DNA of 64,000 bases from DAOUKH01 sp965207995 (lineage in GTDB: Bacteria > Chloroflexota > Dehalococcoidia > SHYB01). Positions 53,953 to 63,014 of the stretch are shown here, one piece after another. Position 1 is the first letter of the stretch. Every line of letters begins with the position of its first letter. The notes under the pieces were generated by a model. It did not search any database, had not been told where the DNA came from, and worked only from the letters and a program-made list of their open reading frames with translations. Position numbers and translations under genes: made by a program. The DNA is taken from contig OZ242299.1 in NCBI GenBank assembly GCA_965207995.1, positions 186,001 through 250,000 of the forward strand. Direction: 5' to 3'.

Positions 53953-55308
53953 TTAGAGGTCGACGATCTCCACGGTGGCGGTGTCGCGCCAGCTTTCGGG
54001 TTCGAGGATGTGCCAGACGCTCCACTCGTAGACCTCGCCGGCGGGGATTGCGCCGCCGGGGAAGGGCTGGGCGACGTTGCCGGCGGTGGTCAGCTTGCCG
54101 GGGAACTCGACGTGGCCGGCGACGGCGGCGTGCCGCGCCACGGCGGCCGTGGCGATCGACTGCTCCGCGGCGACGCCCTCGATCAGGATGCCGACTTCGT
54201 GGGCGGGCCGGTCGCGCAGCGGCTCGTTGGGGCCCATGACGGCGTCGCGGCCGTAGGTGCGGAATCGCACGGTGTAGCTGCTCCGCTCGATGCCGGCGAT
54301 CTGGAGGTTCCGCTCCGCCGTGGCGCAAACCTGTTCGTAGAACTCGTCGAGGTGCTCGATGAGGGCAGGGTCGCGGGCGGCGATGATCTGGATTGAGCGG
54401 TACCCGACGGGGGCGGCGCCCTCGAGCTTCACCGTGTAGCGATCGGTGGGATGGAACTCCGCGCCGGAGACCCGCACCGAGCGTTCGTCGATGGCATCGA
54501 AGCGGGCGTTGGTGATGTCGAGGGTGCCGGATGGGAGGACGGTCTCGTAGGGGTCGGCGTTCTCGTAGAGGGAGACCGAGGCGACGGTGCGCGGGGTGCA
54601 GACGACGCCGGCCTTGGTCGGCTCGGCGACGAAGTGATCGCCGCGGAGGGTGATGAAGGCGCAGGAGCCCTCCTGGGCGGGCGTGGTCATGAGGGGGCCC
54701 TTGTCCATGGTGCGGGCGGCGTGCCAGGCGAGGCCCTGATGGAAGCCGGCGCGCAGCGGCGGGCCGGCGAAGATGGCGGGGTCGGTGCAGCGCCCGCCGA
54801 CGATGACGTCGGCGCCCGCCTCGAGCGCCTCCATGAATGGCTCGACGCCCATCATCGCGACGATGTGGGCGCTGCGGTCGACGGCGTCCTCGGCGAGCGC
54901 CGGGACGGGGCCCATCGGTGCGACCTTGCCCTCGGCGAGCTTGGCCTTGATGTACGACTTGTCGACCTCGCAGCGGAGGAGGGCGAGACGGAAGCTGAGC
55001 CCCTTGTCTCCGGCGATGCCGTGGACGATGTCGGCGACGGCGTCGACCTGGACGTCGCCGCCCGCGGTACCCGCCGAGCCCATGATGAACGGCACGCCGA
55101 TGGAGCGCGCCCCTTCGATGAGGGTGCCGAGGTCCTGCTGGGTGCCACGGCGGTTGAAGGAGCCGGTGCCGAGCTGGAGCGGGCCGAGGTCGGAGGTGCC
55201 GGCGTCGGAGGCGATGAAGTGGGGCCGACGGTCGAGGCCGGCCTTGAACCCCCGGTAGGAGAAGCCGGCCCCGACGAGGCCGATCGACATCATGCGCATC
55301 TCGTCCAT
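53953..55308 (-). CDS. AtuA-like acyclic terpene utilisation family protein (DUF1446)
   Basis: 451 residues. MSIGLVGAGFSYRG start, FIASDAGTSDLGPLQLGTGSF, GSAGTAGGDVQVDAV, VIVGGRCTDPAIFAG, VCTPRTVASVSLYENADP and NVAQPFPGGAIPAGEVYEWSVWH. Family members take part in CoA-linked terpene/isovalerate-type catabolism, with an undefined reaction. GAGG lies before the ATG at 55308; a downstream ATG (MRMMSIG) is an alternative. Operon with SDR, two LLM oxidoreductases and DUF4387. Confidence 0.88.
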   Translation of the reverse strand: MDEMRMMSIGLVGAGFSYRGFKAGLDRRPHFIASDAGTSDLGPLQLGTGSFNRRGTQQDLGTLIEGARSIGVPFIMGSAGTAGGDVQVDAVADIVHGIAGDKGLSFRLALLRCEVDKSYIKAKLAEGKVAPMGPVPALAEDAVDRSAHIVAMMGVEPFMEALEAGADVIVGGRCTDPAIFAGPPLRAGFHQGLAWHAARTMDKGPLMTTPAQEGSCAFITLRGDHFVAEPTKAGVVCTPRTVASVSLYENADPYETVLPSGTLDITNARFDAIDERSVRVSGAEFHPTDRYTVKLEGAAPVGYRSIQIIAARDPALIEHLDEFYEQVCATAERNLQIAGIERSSYTVRFRTYGRDAVMGPNEPLRDRPAHEVGILIEGVAAEQSIATAAVARHAAVAGHVEFPGKLTTAGNVAQPFPGGAIPAGEVYEWSVWHILEPESWRDTATVEIVDL

Positions 55309-55327
55309 GGCAGCCTCGGCGCGGGGG

Positions 55328-56188
55328 CTAATTCAGGTAGTCCCGGTAGTCTTTGGCGTGCTGCTCGATTTCGCGGCGGACGGTGTCTTGGTCGGCGCCG
55401 GTGGTGGTACGGAGGATGATGCGGTTGGCGCCGGCCTCGACGTAGGCCACGGCGACGTCGGGCCCTTCGGTCTCGCCGACGAGCATGGTGACGTCGAGCG
55501 ATTTGGGGTCGCGGCCGGCGGCGGCGGCAAGCTCGTGGAGCTCGCGGATTTTCTCGCCGAGCGCCTGGGGGGTGAATCGGTGGGGAATCCAGCCGTCGCC
55601 GTACTTCACCACGCGGGGGAGGACACTCTTGGCGTAGCCGCCGATCAGGATGGGCGGGTTGGGCTGCTGGATGGGCTTGGGGTCGCAGCGCAGGAGGGGG
55701 AAGTCGTGGAACTCGCCGTGGAACTCGGCGCGCTCCTTCGTCCAAAGCTCCTTCATGACCAGGCAGGCTTCGAGGGACTGCGCCCAGGGACGGCGGACGT
55801 CGCCGCCCATAATTGCGGTCTCTTCCTTGTTCCAGCCGGTGCCGATGCCGTAGATGAAGCGGCCGCCGCCGTAGCGGTCGAGAGTGGCGATCTGCTTGGC
55901 GAGGAGCAGCGTGTTGCGCTCGGGCATGAGCAAGACGCAGGTGCCGAGCTTGATGTGGGAGGTGGTCGTCGCCGCCAGGGCCATGGCAACAATCGGGTCC
56001 ATGAAGCCGGGCACCTGCCCGCCGGGAAAGACCGGCGAATAGCTGGCGCACTCGACGGGGGCAACGGGATGATCGGAGACCCAGAACGACTCGAAGCCGG
56101 CGTCCTCGACGTCCCTAGCCATGACGGCGGGATCGACGTTGACGGCGGGCGGCTCCGGCGGGTTGGGTAGCTGGACGCCGATGTTCAC
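55328..56188 (-). CDS. LLM-class (probably F420-dependent) oxidoreductase
   Basis: 286 residues from a GTG at 56188 (GGAG 9 nt upstream). Luciferase-like barrel: MNIGVQLPNPPEPP, GFESFWVSDH, CASYSPVFPGGQVPGFMDPIVAMA, LGTCVLLMPERNTLLLAKQIATLDRYGGGR, GIGTGWNKEE. The GWNKEE and LLLAKQ-A-LD motifs are typical of F420-type LLM enzymes of Actinobacteria and Chloroflexota. Tandem paralogue of the next gene upstream, with the same SYSPVFPGGQVPGF block. Confidence 0.88.
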   Translation of the reverse strand: MNIGVQLPNPPEPPAVNVDPAVMARDVEDAGFESFWVSDHPVAPVECASYSPVFPGGQVPGFMDPIVAMALAATTTSHIKLGTCVLLMPERNTLLLAKQIATLDRYGGGRFIYGIGTGWNKEETAIMGGDVRRPWAQSLEACLVMKELWTKERAEFHGEFHDFPLLRCDPKPIQQPNPPILIGGYAKSVLPRVVKYGDGWIPHRFTPQALGEKIRELHELAAAAGRDPKSLDVTMLVGETEGPDVAVAYVEAGANRIILRTTTGADQDTVRREIEQHAKDYRDYLN

Positions 56189-56206
56189 GAATGCGGCTCC
56201 GGACGG

Positions 56207-57055
56207 CTAGCCCATCAACTTCTTGGCATGGTCGTGCATGGCCTCGACGAACTCGTTCTCGGTGAGGACGGACGGCGAACGGACGATGAGGCGCTGGACG
56301 CCGGCCTTCTCGTAGCGCTCGATCAGACCGCGGTCGGTGCCCTCGCCGTAGGTGAAGGAGATGTCGAGGGCGTCGAAGTCGCGGCCGGCCTCGTCCATCA
56401 GGCGGCGGAGGCGTTCGATCTCGGGGGCCAGCTCTTCGGGGCTGTAGCGGTGGGGCAGCCAGCCCTCGCCGTACTTGACGACGCGCTCGAGGGCACGCTT
56501 GGCGATGCCGCCGATGAGGACGGGCGGATGGGGCTTCTGCAGGGGCTTGGGCGCGCAGCGCACCTGCGGGTAGTCGTAGAACTCGCCGTGGTACTCGGAG
56601 ACCTCGTTCGTCCACAGGTCCTTCAGCACCTCGACGGCTTCGAGGGACTGCGCCCAGGGCCGCTTGGGGTCGCCGCCCATGATGACGCTCTCTTCCTTGT
56701 TCCAGCCGGAGCCGATTGCGAGGATGAAGCGCCCGCCGCTGTAGACGTCGATGGTGGCGATCTCCTTCGCCAATTGGATCGGGTTGCGCTCGGGCATGAG
56801 GAGGACGGAGGGGCCGAACTTGATGCGCTCGGTCACGACGGAGGCCCGGGCCAGCGCCATCATGGGGTCGAGGAATCCGGGCACCTGCCCGCCGGGAAAG
56901 ACCGGCGAGTAGCTGGCGCACTCGATGGGCGCGATGAGGTGGTCGGCGACCCAGTACGACTCGAAGCCCAAGTCCTCGACTACCTTGGCGACGAAGGCGG
57001 GGTCGAGGTTGACGTGGGGGTAGATCGGCAGGGGGTGGGAGATACCGAACTTCAT
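56207..57055 (-). CDS. LLM-class (probably F420-dependent) oxidoreductase
   Basis: 282 residues. MKFGISHPLPIYPHVNLD, GFESYWVADH, SYSPVFPGGQVPGFLDPMMALA, SVLLMPERNPIQLAKEIATIDVYSGGR, GSGWNKEE and VLIGGIAKRALERVVKYGEGW. Paralogue of 55328-56188, probably from tandem duplication; the two may form a heterodimer as luciferase alpha and beta do. The ATG overlaps the SDR stop by 4 nt (ATGA). Confidence 0.88.
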   Translation of the reverse strand: MKFGISHPLPIYPHVNLDPAFVAKVVEDLGFESYWVADHLIAPIECASYSPVFPGGQVPGFLDPMMALARASVVTERIKFGPSVLLMPERNPIQLAKEIATIDVYSGGRFILAIGSGWNKEESVIMGGDPKRPWAQSLEAVEVLKDLWTNEVSEYHGEFYDYPQVRCAPKPLQKPHPPVLIGGIAKRALERVVKYGEGWLPHRYSPEELAPEIERLRRLMDEAGRDFDALDISFTYGEGTDRGLIERYEKAGVQRLIVRSPSVLTENEFVEAMHDHAKKLMG

Positions 57056-57837
57056 CGAAGGACTCCTCGTTCAGGGAATGGCGGACGCACCAGGCCGTGC
57101 TCCGCGTCGAAGTCGGGGGCGCTGACGAGTTGCCCCGTCATCGACGCGGGGGTCTGCAGCGCGAGGAAGACGGCGCTCTCCGCGGTGTCGTCGGGGAGGC
57201 GCATGCGCGGGTCGGCGGTCCAGTCTTCGTTGGGGCGGGTGTAGACGAGGCCGGGGTCAAGCAGGTTGACGGCAACGCCCGACCCGGCGACCTCGGCGGC
57301 CAGGGCCTCGCTGAACCGGTTGAGCGCCGCCTTGGACGCACCATAGGCGCCCCAACCGGGGCGTCCGCGGGTGGCGGCGCCGGAGGTCACGTTGACGACC
57401 ACGCCGCCGCCCTGCTCGATCATCAGCGGCACGACCGCCTGGCAGGCGAGGAGGGCGGTGGTGCAGTTGACGTCCATGATGCGCTGCCACTCGGCGAGGT
57501 CGTAGTCGAGGACGGAGACGCTGCGGGACTGGGCGTTGGTGTGGAGGCGGTAGCCGCCGGCGTTGTTGACGAGGATGTCGATTGCGCCGAGCGCCTCGAC
57601 GGCCCGTGCCGTCATCTGGGTGACCTGGGCGGGGTCGGTCAGGTCGGCGGTGAGGGCGTGGCCAGCCCGGCCCAGGGCGCGAATCGCGACGGCGGCTTCC
57701 TCGACCTCGGCGGAAGTGCGGGCCACGACGGCGACATCGGCGCCCTCGGCGGCGTAGGCCAGCGCGATGCTGCGGCCGATACCTCGTCCGCCTCCGGTCA
57801 CGAGGGCCCGCCGCCCCTGTAAGCGCTGCGTCGCCAC
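57052..57837 (-). CDS. Short-chain dehydrogenase/reductase (SDR)
   Basis: 261 residues. Classical SDR: TGGGRGIGRSIA cofactor loop, LVNNAGGYRL, a catalytic Ser in NVTSGAATRG and YGASKAA (Tyr-x3-Lys variant). The C-terminus is lengthened with DFDAEHGLVRPPFPE. It reduces or oxidises a hydroxyl or keto group with NAD(P)H. It begins at a GTG without a visible ribosome site, so it may be leaderless. First gene of the LLM-AtuA-DUF4387 operon. Confidence 0.88.
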   Translation of the reverse strand: MATQRLQGRRALVTGGGRGIGRSIALAYAAEGADVAVVARTSAEVEEAAVAIRALGRAGHALTADLTDPAQVTQMTARAVEALGAIDILVNNAGGYRLHTNAQSRSVSVLDYDLAEWQRIMDVNCTTALLACQAVVPLMIEQGGGVVVNVTSGAATRGRPGWGAYGASKAALNRFSEALAAEVAGSGVAVNLLDPGLVYTRPNEDWTADPRMRLPDDTAESAVFLALQTPASMTGQLVSAPDFDAEHGLVRPPFPERGVLR

Positions 57838-57878
57838 GATGGGGGAGGATGGCAGGAAGGCGCGGGTTCGTCAACTGC

Positions 57879-57917
57879 CCTCCCTCAGTCCCTCCCAGAG
57901 GGAGGGAGGTTTAGGTA
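57879..57917. repeat. Hairpin repeat, family 1 variant
   Basis: CTGCCCTCCCTCAGTCCCTC-CCAGAGGGAGGGAGGTTTAGG, an inverted-orientation variant of the 53553 copy, between the divergent SDR and SLC13 genes. This is one of the few copies outside a gene-end position. Confidence 0.6.
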
Positions 57918-57993
57918 ACGCGGGCAGCCGCAGGGGTCTCGGCGGCATGGTACTTTATGTCGCGCAGCCGACTGAAGGACAGGTGCCGGTCTG

Positions 57994-59772
57994 ATGGATG
58001 AGGCAGTCGTTTTCGCGGTGCTCTTGGTTGCTCTCGTCCTCTTCGTGACGGGCCGATGGCGCTACGACATCGTCGCCTTGCTGGCGCTCCTCATCTTGAC
58101 CATCGCCGGCATCGTGCCCGCCTCGGAGTCATTTCGGGGATTCGGCCACCCGGCGGTGGTCACCGTGGCGGCGGTGCTGGTCTTGAGCCGGGCGCTGTAC
58201 GAGTCCGGCGTCGTCGACGTCATCGTCAGTTGGCTATCGCGGATTCCCGAGTACTTCACGGCTCGGATGGCGTCGCTGGCCGGCCTGACGGCGTTTCTCT
58301 CGGCCTTTATGAACAACGTGGGTGCGGTCAGTCTCCTCATGCCCGTGGCGATACGGGTGTCGGCCCTCAGCAAGCTGCCTCCTTCGCGCTTCCTGATGCC
58401 CTTGGCCTTCGCGTCGCTGCTGGGCGGCATGACGACCCTGATCGGCACGCCGCCGAACGTCATCATCTCCAACTTCCGCCGGGAGGAGGTCGGCACCGCC
58501 TTCAGCATGTTCGACTTCACGCTCGTCGGGCTTGGCGTCGCCGTTGCCGGTGTGCTCTTCGTCGTCCTCGTGGGCTGGCGCCTCATTCCAAATCGGCAGA
58601 CTCCCCTTGGCATGGGAGACACACTGGACATCGCCAACTACATGACCGAGGCGCGCGTGCCCGAGGATTCGAGATTCGTCGGGAAGCTCGTGCGCGACCT
58701 CGAGGAGTTGGCGGAGGACGACGTGGCGATCGCGGGCCTCATTCACCGAGGGACGGTCTACGGCGCGCCGTCGCCCTATCAGACCATCGACGCCAACGAC
58801 GTCATCATCGTCGAGGCCGATCCGGAGGACCTCAAGGCGTTCATCGACAAGACGGGCTTCGTGCTTGAAGGGCCGGAGGACAGCCGCTCCGATATCGAAC
58901 AGACCTTGGGATCGGGCGACGTCTCGATGGTGGAGGCCATCGTGAGCCCGGACGGACTCGCCGAAGGTAGGACGGCGAGAGACCTCCACTTACACGTCGC
59001 GTTCGGCGTGAATCTCCTGGGAGTGTCCAGGCAGGGTGCGAGGCTGACTCGCCGCCTTGGCCGCAACGTCTTGAAGGCAGGCGACGTGCTGTTGATTCAC
59101 GGCAAGACGGAACTGGTGCAGGAGGCGTTGCCCAGGCTCGGACTGCTCCCCCTTGCCGAGCGCGAGCTTCGCATCGGGCAGCCCCGGCGGCTGGCCGTTC
59201 CCCTCGTCGTCTTCGTCGGCGCTCTGTTGCTCGCCGCCTTCGACGTGCTGTCCGTCCACATCGCCTTCGCGGCCGCGGTCGCCATCCTGCTCATGACCCG
59301 ATTCCTCACCCTGCAGGCAGCCTATCAGGCGGTCGACTGGCCGGTCATCATTCTCTTGGGCGCCATGATCCCGGTGGGCGAAGCCCTGGAATCGACCGGC
59401 GGCGCGGCCCGGATCGCAACGGTAATCGCGGACCTAGACGGCTCCGTGCCGCCGTGGGTCATGCTCGGCGTGGTCCTCGTCGTCACGATGTTCCTCTCCG
59501 ACCTCGTCAACAACGCGGCCGCGGTCATCCTGATGGCGCCCATAGCCATCGGGGTGGCGGTGACCCTCGGCGTCTCGACCGACCCCTTCCTGATGGCCGT
59601 CGCGATCGGGGGCTCCTCCGCCTTCCTCTCCCCCATCGGCCACCAGTCCAACACGATCGTGATGGGCCCCGGCGGCTACCACTTCGGCGACTATTGGAGG
59701 GTGGGTCTGCCCTTGGAGATCGTCATCGTTGCGGTCGCCATACCGCTGCTCCTATGGGCCTGGCCGTTGTGA
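57994..59772 (+). CDS. SLC13-family permease with two TrkA-C domains
   Basis: 592 residues. Two hydrophobic halves (residues ~1-195 and ~395-592) flank a cytoplasmic region of about 200 residues holding two RCK-C/TrkA-C-like domains (VGKLVRDLEELAEDDVAIAGLIHRG...VEADPEDL and EGRTARDLHLHVAFGVNLLGVSRQG). Transport motifs are SAFMNNVGAVSLLMPVA, LIGTPPNVIISN, LVNNAAAVILMAPIA and PIGHQSNTIVMGPGGYHFGDYWRVG. Members import dicarboxylates, sulfate or similar anions with sodium. Likely supplies a carboxylate to nearby catabolic genes. Confidence 0.9.
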   Translation: MDEAVVFAVLLVALVLFVTGRWRYDIVALLALLILTIAGIVPASESFRGFGHPAVVTVAAVLVLSRALYESGVVDVIVSWLSRIPEYFTARMASLAGLTAFLSAFMNNVGAVSLLMPVAIRVSALSKLPPSRFLMPLAFASLLGGMTTLIGTPPNVIISNFRREEVGTAFSMFDFTLVGLGVAVAGVLFVVLVGWRLIPNRQTPLGMGDTLDIANYMTEARVPEDSRFVGKLVRDLEELAEDDVAIAGLIHRGTVYGAPSPYQTIDANDVIIVEADPEDLKAFIDKTGFVLEGPEDSRSDIEQTLGSGDVSMVEAIVSPDGLAEGRTARDLHLHVAFGVNLLGVSRQGARLTRRLGRNVLKAGDVLLIHGKTELVQEALPRLGLLPLAERELRIGQPRRLAVPLVVFVGALLLAAFDVLSVHIAFAAAVAILLMTRFLTLQAAYQAVDWPVIILLGAMIPVGEALESTGGAARIATVIADLDGSVPPWVMLGVVLVVTMFLSDLVNNAAAVILMAPIAIGVAVTLGVSTDPFLMAVAIGGSSAFLSPIGHQSNTIVMGPGGYHFGDYWRVGLPLEIVIVAVAIPLLLWAWPL

Positions 59773-59776
59773 GCGC

Positions 59777-61030
59777 CTAGACGAAGCCGCGAAGCTGGAC
59801 CGCGCGGGCTACCCGCTCCACGCCGATGTCGAAGGCTGCCTCCCTCAGAGTCAGCCCGCTCGTTCGGGCGCGGTCCGTCACCGCGTGGTAGGCCGGAACA
59901 ATCAGCTTGTAGAGCTCCTCGTTGACGCGCTCCTCGGTCCAGTCGAACTGCTGAATGTTCTGGGTCCACTCGAAATACGACACGGTGACCCCGCCGGCGT
60001 TTACCAGCAGGTCGGGCAGGGGCAGTATTTCCCGTTCCTGAAGGACCGCGTCGCCCTCGGGCGTGGTGGGGTGATTCGCCGCTTCGAGCACGACGCGCAC
60101 GGGTAGACGGCGCGCCGTCTCCTCGGTGATCACATTTTCGACCGCGGCGGGAACGAAGACATCGGCTTCCATCGTCAGCACGTCTTCGGGGGCGCAAGCC
60201 TCCCCGCCGGGGAACCCTTCCACGGAGCCGTTGCACGAAACAAAGTACGTCAACTCCGGAATGTCCAGACCGGCGCTGTTGTAGACCGCACCCCGCACGT
60301 CGGCGACGCCTACGATTCGTGAGCCCTGCTCGTGCGCCAGGCGGGAGAACCACGAGCCCACGTTCCCGAACCCCTGGACGGTGATGCTCGCGTCCGTCAA
60401 GTCCATGGAAAGGTCCATCGCAGCTTCTCTCAGGACGAAGAGCGCGCCGCGCCCCGTGGCCGAATCCCGCCCCAGCGACCCGCCAACCTCCACCGGCTTG
60501 CCGGTCACAACCGGCAGGGTGTAGCCGTGGATCTGGCTGTATTCGTCCATAATCCAGGCCATGGTCTGGGCGTCGGTGCCCAGATCGGGCGCGGGGATGT
60601 CGCGATAGGGGCCCAGAACGTGTTGAATGTTCTGGGTATAGCGCCGGGTAAGGGCATTCAACTCCCGTTCGCTGAGTGCCAGGGGGTCCACCTGAATGCC
60701 ACCCTTAGCGCCACCGAACGGCAGGTCGAGCAGGGCGGTCTTCCAGGTCATCAGCATGGCCAGGGCGCGGACTTCGTCCTCGTCGGCCATGGGGTGGTAG
60801 CGAAGTCCGCCCTTGTAGGGCCCGCGGGCGCCGTTGTGCTGGACGCGGTAGCCGTTGAACACCTCGACGCGTCCGTCGTCCATGCGCACCGGCAGCGACA
60901 CCCTGACGTCCCGCCAGGGTTCCTCCAACATCCGGCAAGTCCCGGCATCCAGGCCCAGTCGCATCGAAGAGGCGCTGCAATGGCCCGTGACGTCTTCTTG
61001 GGCGCTGCGTTCTTTGTTCGGTGTAGTCAT
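59777..61030 (-). CDS. Glu/Leu/Phe/Val dehydrogenase (glutamate dehydrogenase)
   Basis: 417 residues from the ATG at 61030 (AAGG nearby). Substrate and catalytic lysines: Lys73 and Lys97 (GPYKGGLRYHP, MTWKTAL) and Lys109 in LPFGGAKGG. Rossmann motif VQGFGNVGSW with Asp in GVADVRG, favouring NAD. The length fits hexameric GDH. Interconverts glutamate and 2-oxoglutarate. Its 3' end lies 4 bp from the SLC13 gene (convergent). The 135-bp upstream region has no clear promoter. Confidence 0.92.
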   Translation of the reverse strand: MTTPNKERSAQEDVTGHCSASSMRLGLDAGTCRMLEEPWRDVRVSLPVRMDDGRVEVFNGYRVQHNGARGPYKGGLRYHPMADEDEVRALAMLMTWKTALLDLPFGGAKGGIQVDPLALSERELNALTRRYTQNIQHVLGPYRDIPAPDLGTDAQTMAWIMDEYSQIHGYTLPVVTGKPVEVGGSLGRDSATGRGALFVLREAAMDLSMDLTDASITVQGFGNVGSWFSRLAHEQGSRIVGVADVRGAVYNSAGLDIPELTYFVSCNGSVEGFPGGEACAPEDVLTMEADVFVPAAVENVITEETARRLPVRVVLEAANHPTTPEGDAVLQEREILPLPDLLVNAGGVTVSYFEWTQNIQQFDWTEERVNEELYKLIVPAYHAVTDRARTSGLTLREAAFDIGVERVARAVQLRGFV

Positions 61031-61165
61031 GTACCTTGTTCTACGACTTGCCCCAAGGCCGAGTTCTGCCAACGGGACTCACACCTCTAGTTTAGAACTA
61101 ATGGCGGCAATGCGTGCGGCCGGCTTCCGGCGAAGCCTGGCAGCGCAGCCGCAGCCGCCTCGGGA

Positions 61166-61996
61166 CTACGGCGCCGGCCAGAGCCGGAGGGCGTTGCCTC
61201 CCAGGACCCAGCCGCGCTCCTCTTCGGAGAGGAAGTCGAACGGCTCCTTGCCGAGCGCGGCGAGCTCCGGATAGGGACGGAAGCGGGTCACTGGATAGTT
61301 CGAGCCCCACATGAGCCGCCGCGGGCCGAAGCAATCGACGATGCGCCGAAAGTAGTCACGCTGCGGCACACCCTCCTGATCGACGCCCCATTGGTTCACG
61401 GCGGAGAACTTGAGCGACACGTGGGGGAAATCGGCGAGGGCGAGGAATTCGTCCGACGGCGTAAACGGCGGCGATTCCAAGTTGGGCATGAAGCCCAGAT
61501 GATCGATGGCGAAGGGCTGGTCGGGAGAACGCTGGAGGACGGTGCGGACGCGGCTGAGGTCGGGGTGGCGGGAGCAGAGCGTGACCGGCACGCCGAGCTC
61601 GCGGGCCTTCGCGATGAGGCGGTCGCAGGGCGTTTCGTCGAGCCAGGAATCGTCATCCGTCATTGCGTTGAAGAGGCGGACGCCGCCCATGCCCCGCTCG
61701 CCCACCCAGTAGGCCAGACGTTCGACCGCATCGGGCTCGGAGACATTCACGCAGCAGACCGTGGAGAAGCGGCCGGGGTAGGCCCGCGCCATGTCGGCGG
61801 CGTAGGCGTTGTCGTAGCCGTGGGTGTTGGTGGCCTGCACGAGCACGGCGCGGCCGACGCCGGCCTCGTCCATGAGGGCGATCAGGTCCTCGCCGGTGAG
61901 GAGCAGGCGCTCCAGGCGGCGGGGTATCCACTCGCGCTCGATCGGATAGGCCTCGTGGTCCCGCGAGGTGACGTGGATGTGGGTATCGACGACCAT
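61166..61996 (-). CDS. PF04909 amidohydrolase (short, 2-pyrone-4,6-dicarboxylate-lactonase-like)
   Basis: 276 residues. VVDTHIHVTSRD is the DxHxH metal motif, then VLVQATNTHGYDNAY, HPDLSRVRTVLQRSPDQPFAIDHLGF and closing WGSNYPVTRFRPYPEL with a conserved Asn-Tyr-Pro variant of SD-P. The size fits the LigI-type lactonase subgroup rather than the ~370-residue members elsewhere in the window. The ATG at 61996 follows the upstream amidohydrolase stop by 5 nt. A longer open frame upstream is not coding. Confidence 0.85.
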   Translation of the reverse strand: MVVDTHIHVTSRDHEAYPIEREWIPRRLERLLLTGEDLIALMDEAGVGRAVLVQATNTHGYDNAYAADMARAYPGRFSTVCCVNVSEPDAVERLAYWVGERGMGGVRLFNAMTDDDSWLDETPCDRLIAKARELGVPVTLCSRHPDLSRVRTVLQRSPDQPFAIDHLGFMPNLESPPFTPSDEFLALADFPHVSLKFSAVNQWGVDQEGVPQRDYFRRIVDCFGPRRLMWGSNYPVTRFRPYPELAALGKEPFDFLSEEERGWVLGGNALRLWPAP

Positions 61997-62001
61997 CGCG
62001 T

Positions 62002-63012
62002 TTAGGGATCGAGCCGGTAGACGCGGACGGCGTTGTCGTGGAAGAGGGCGGCCCGTTCGGTTGCACTGAAGTCCTTGGTCAGCCGCTTGAAGGCATTCCA
62101 CATCACGCCGTAAGAGAAGGACACCTTGTCGACCGGGAAGTTGCTTTCGAACATGCAGCGCTCGACGCCAAACTGCTCGATGCACCAGTGGATATAGGGG
62201 CTGATCGTAACGGCAAGTTCCGCCGAGGTGGGCGGGTCGGGCCGCTCGTGCAAGCCGAAGCCGCAGCGCGGCATGCCGAGGCCGCCCAGTTTGACCAACA
62301 CATTCGGCGCCTCCGCCACGGCCGCGATGCCCCGCTTCCACGCCTCGAACGCCTCCTCTTGCGCGGCGGCGTAGGGCCCAATGCCGATCAAGCCCCCGAC
62401 GTGATCGAGGATGATCGTGGTGTCGGGAAAGGCTCGCGCCAGGTCGGCGACTTCGGGAAGCTGGGGGTGGTAGACCCACGCCTCGAACGTCAAGTTCCGC
62501 GGCGCAAGGTGGATGAATCCCTGGCGGAAGGTGGCGTCCCCGAGTAGGCCGGGCTTCGGGGTCGTCTTGGCGATCTCGACCTCTGGTGCGGCGTCCCAGC
62601 TCGCGGAGTAGCGGATGCCGCGGAACCGGTTGGGGCTGGCCGCGATCTGGGCGTCAAGTACGGCGGCCACCGCGTCCCCGAGGGGCAGGCCGGCCTTGCC
62701 GACGATACCCTTGGCGATGCGGCACGGGCCGTAGTTGCCGCTGGCGCTCTGGGCCGCGATGCCCTGGGCGAACTCGGTCTCGCCGACGACGCGCATGTCG
62801 CGGGGGCCGTCGGCGCTATACATGGCCCGGCACTCCACAAAGACGGTGGAGACGACGTTATGCCCGCTGCTCACGTCGGCCACGATCTCGTCAAGCATGT
62901 AGCGGTTGCCGGGTCGGTCCCAGAGGTGGTGGTGCGGGTCGCAGATGGGGAGATCGGGGTCGATCGCCTCCTCGGCGACGCGGGCCAGCCAGGCGTCTCT
63001 CTCGCTGGTCAC
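62002..63012 (-). CDS. PF04909 amidohydrolase
   Basis: 336 residues from a GTG at 63012, 2 nt after the upstream stop, with GAGG 8 nt before. ICDPHHHLWD is the metal-site motif, followed by VFVECRAMY, FRGIRYSASWD, TTIILDHVGGLIG, VLVKLGGLGMP and closing MFESNFPVDKVSFSYG. It resembles the amidohydrolase subgroup annotated as L-fucono-lactonase or 2-pyrone-type. It lies between two other amidohydrolases in one operon, probably a successive hydrolysis pathway. Confidence 0.85.
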   Translation of the reverse strand: MTSERDAWLARVAEEAIDPDLPICDPHHHLWDRPGNRYMLDEIVADVSSGHNVVSTVFVECRAMYSADGPRDMRVVGETEFAQGIAAQSASGNYGPCRIAKGIVGKAGLPLGDAVAAVLDAQIAASPNRFRGIRYSASWDAAPEVEIAKTTPKPGLLGDATFRQGFIHLAPRNLTFEAWVYHPQLPEVADLARAFPDTTIILDHVGGLIGIGPYAAAQEEAFEAWKRGIAAVAEAPNVLVKLGGLGMPRCGFGLHERPDPPTSAELAVTISPYIHWCIEQFGVERCMFESNFPVDKVSFSYGVMWNAFKRLTKDFSATERAALFHDNAVRVYRLDP

Positions 63013-63014
63013 GG

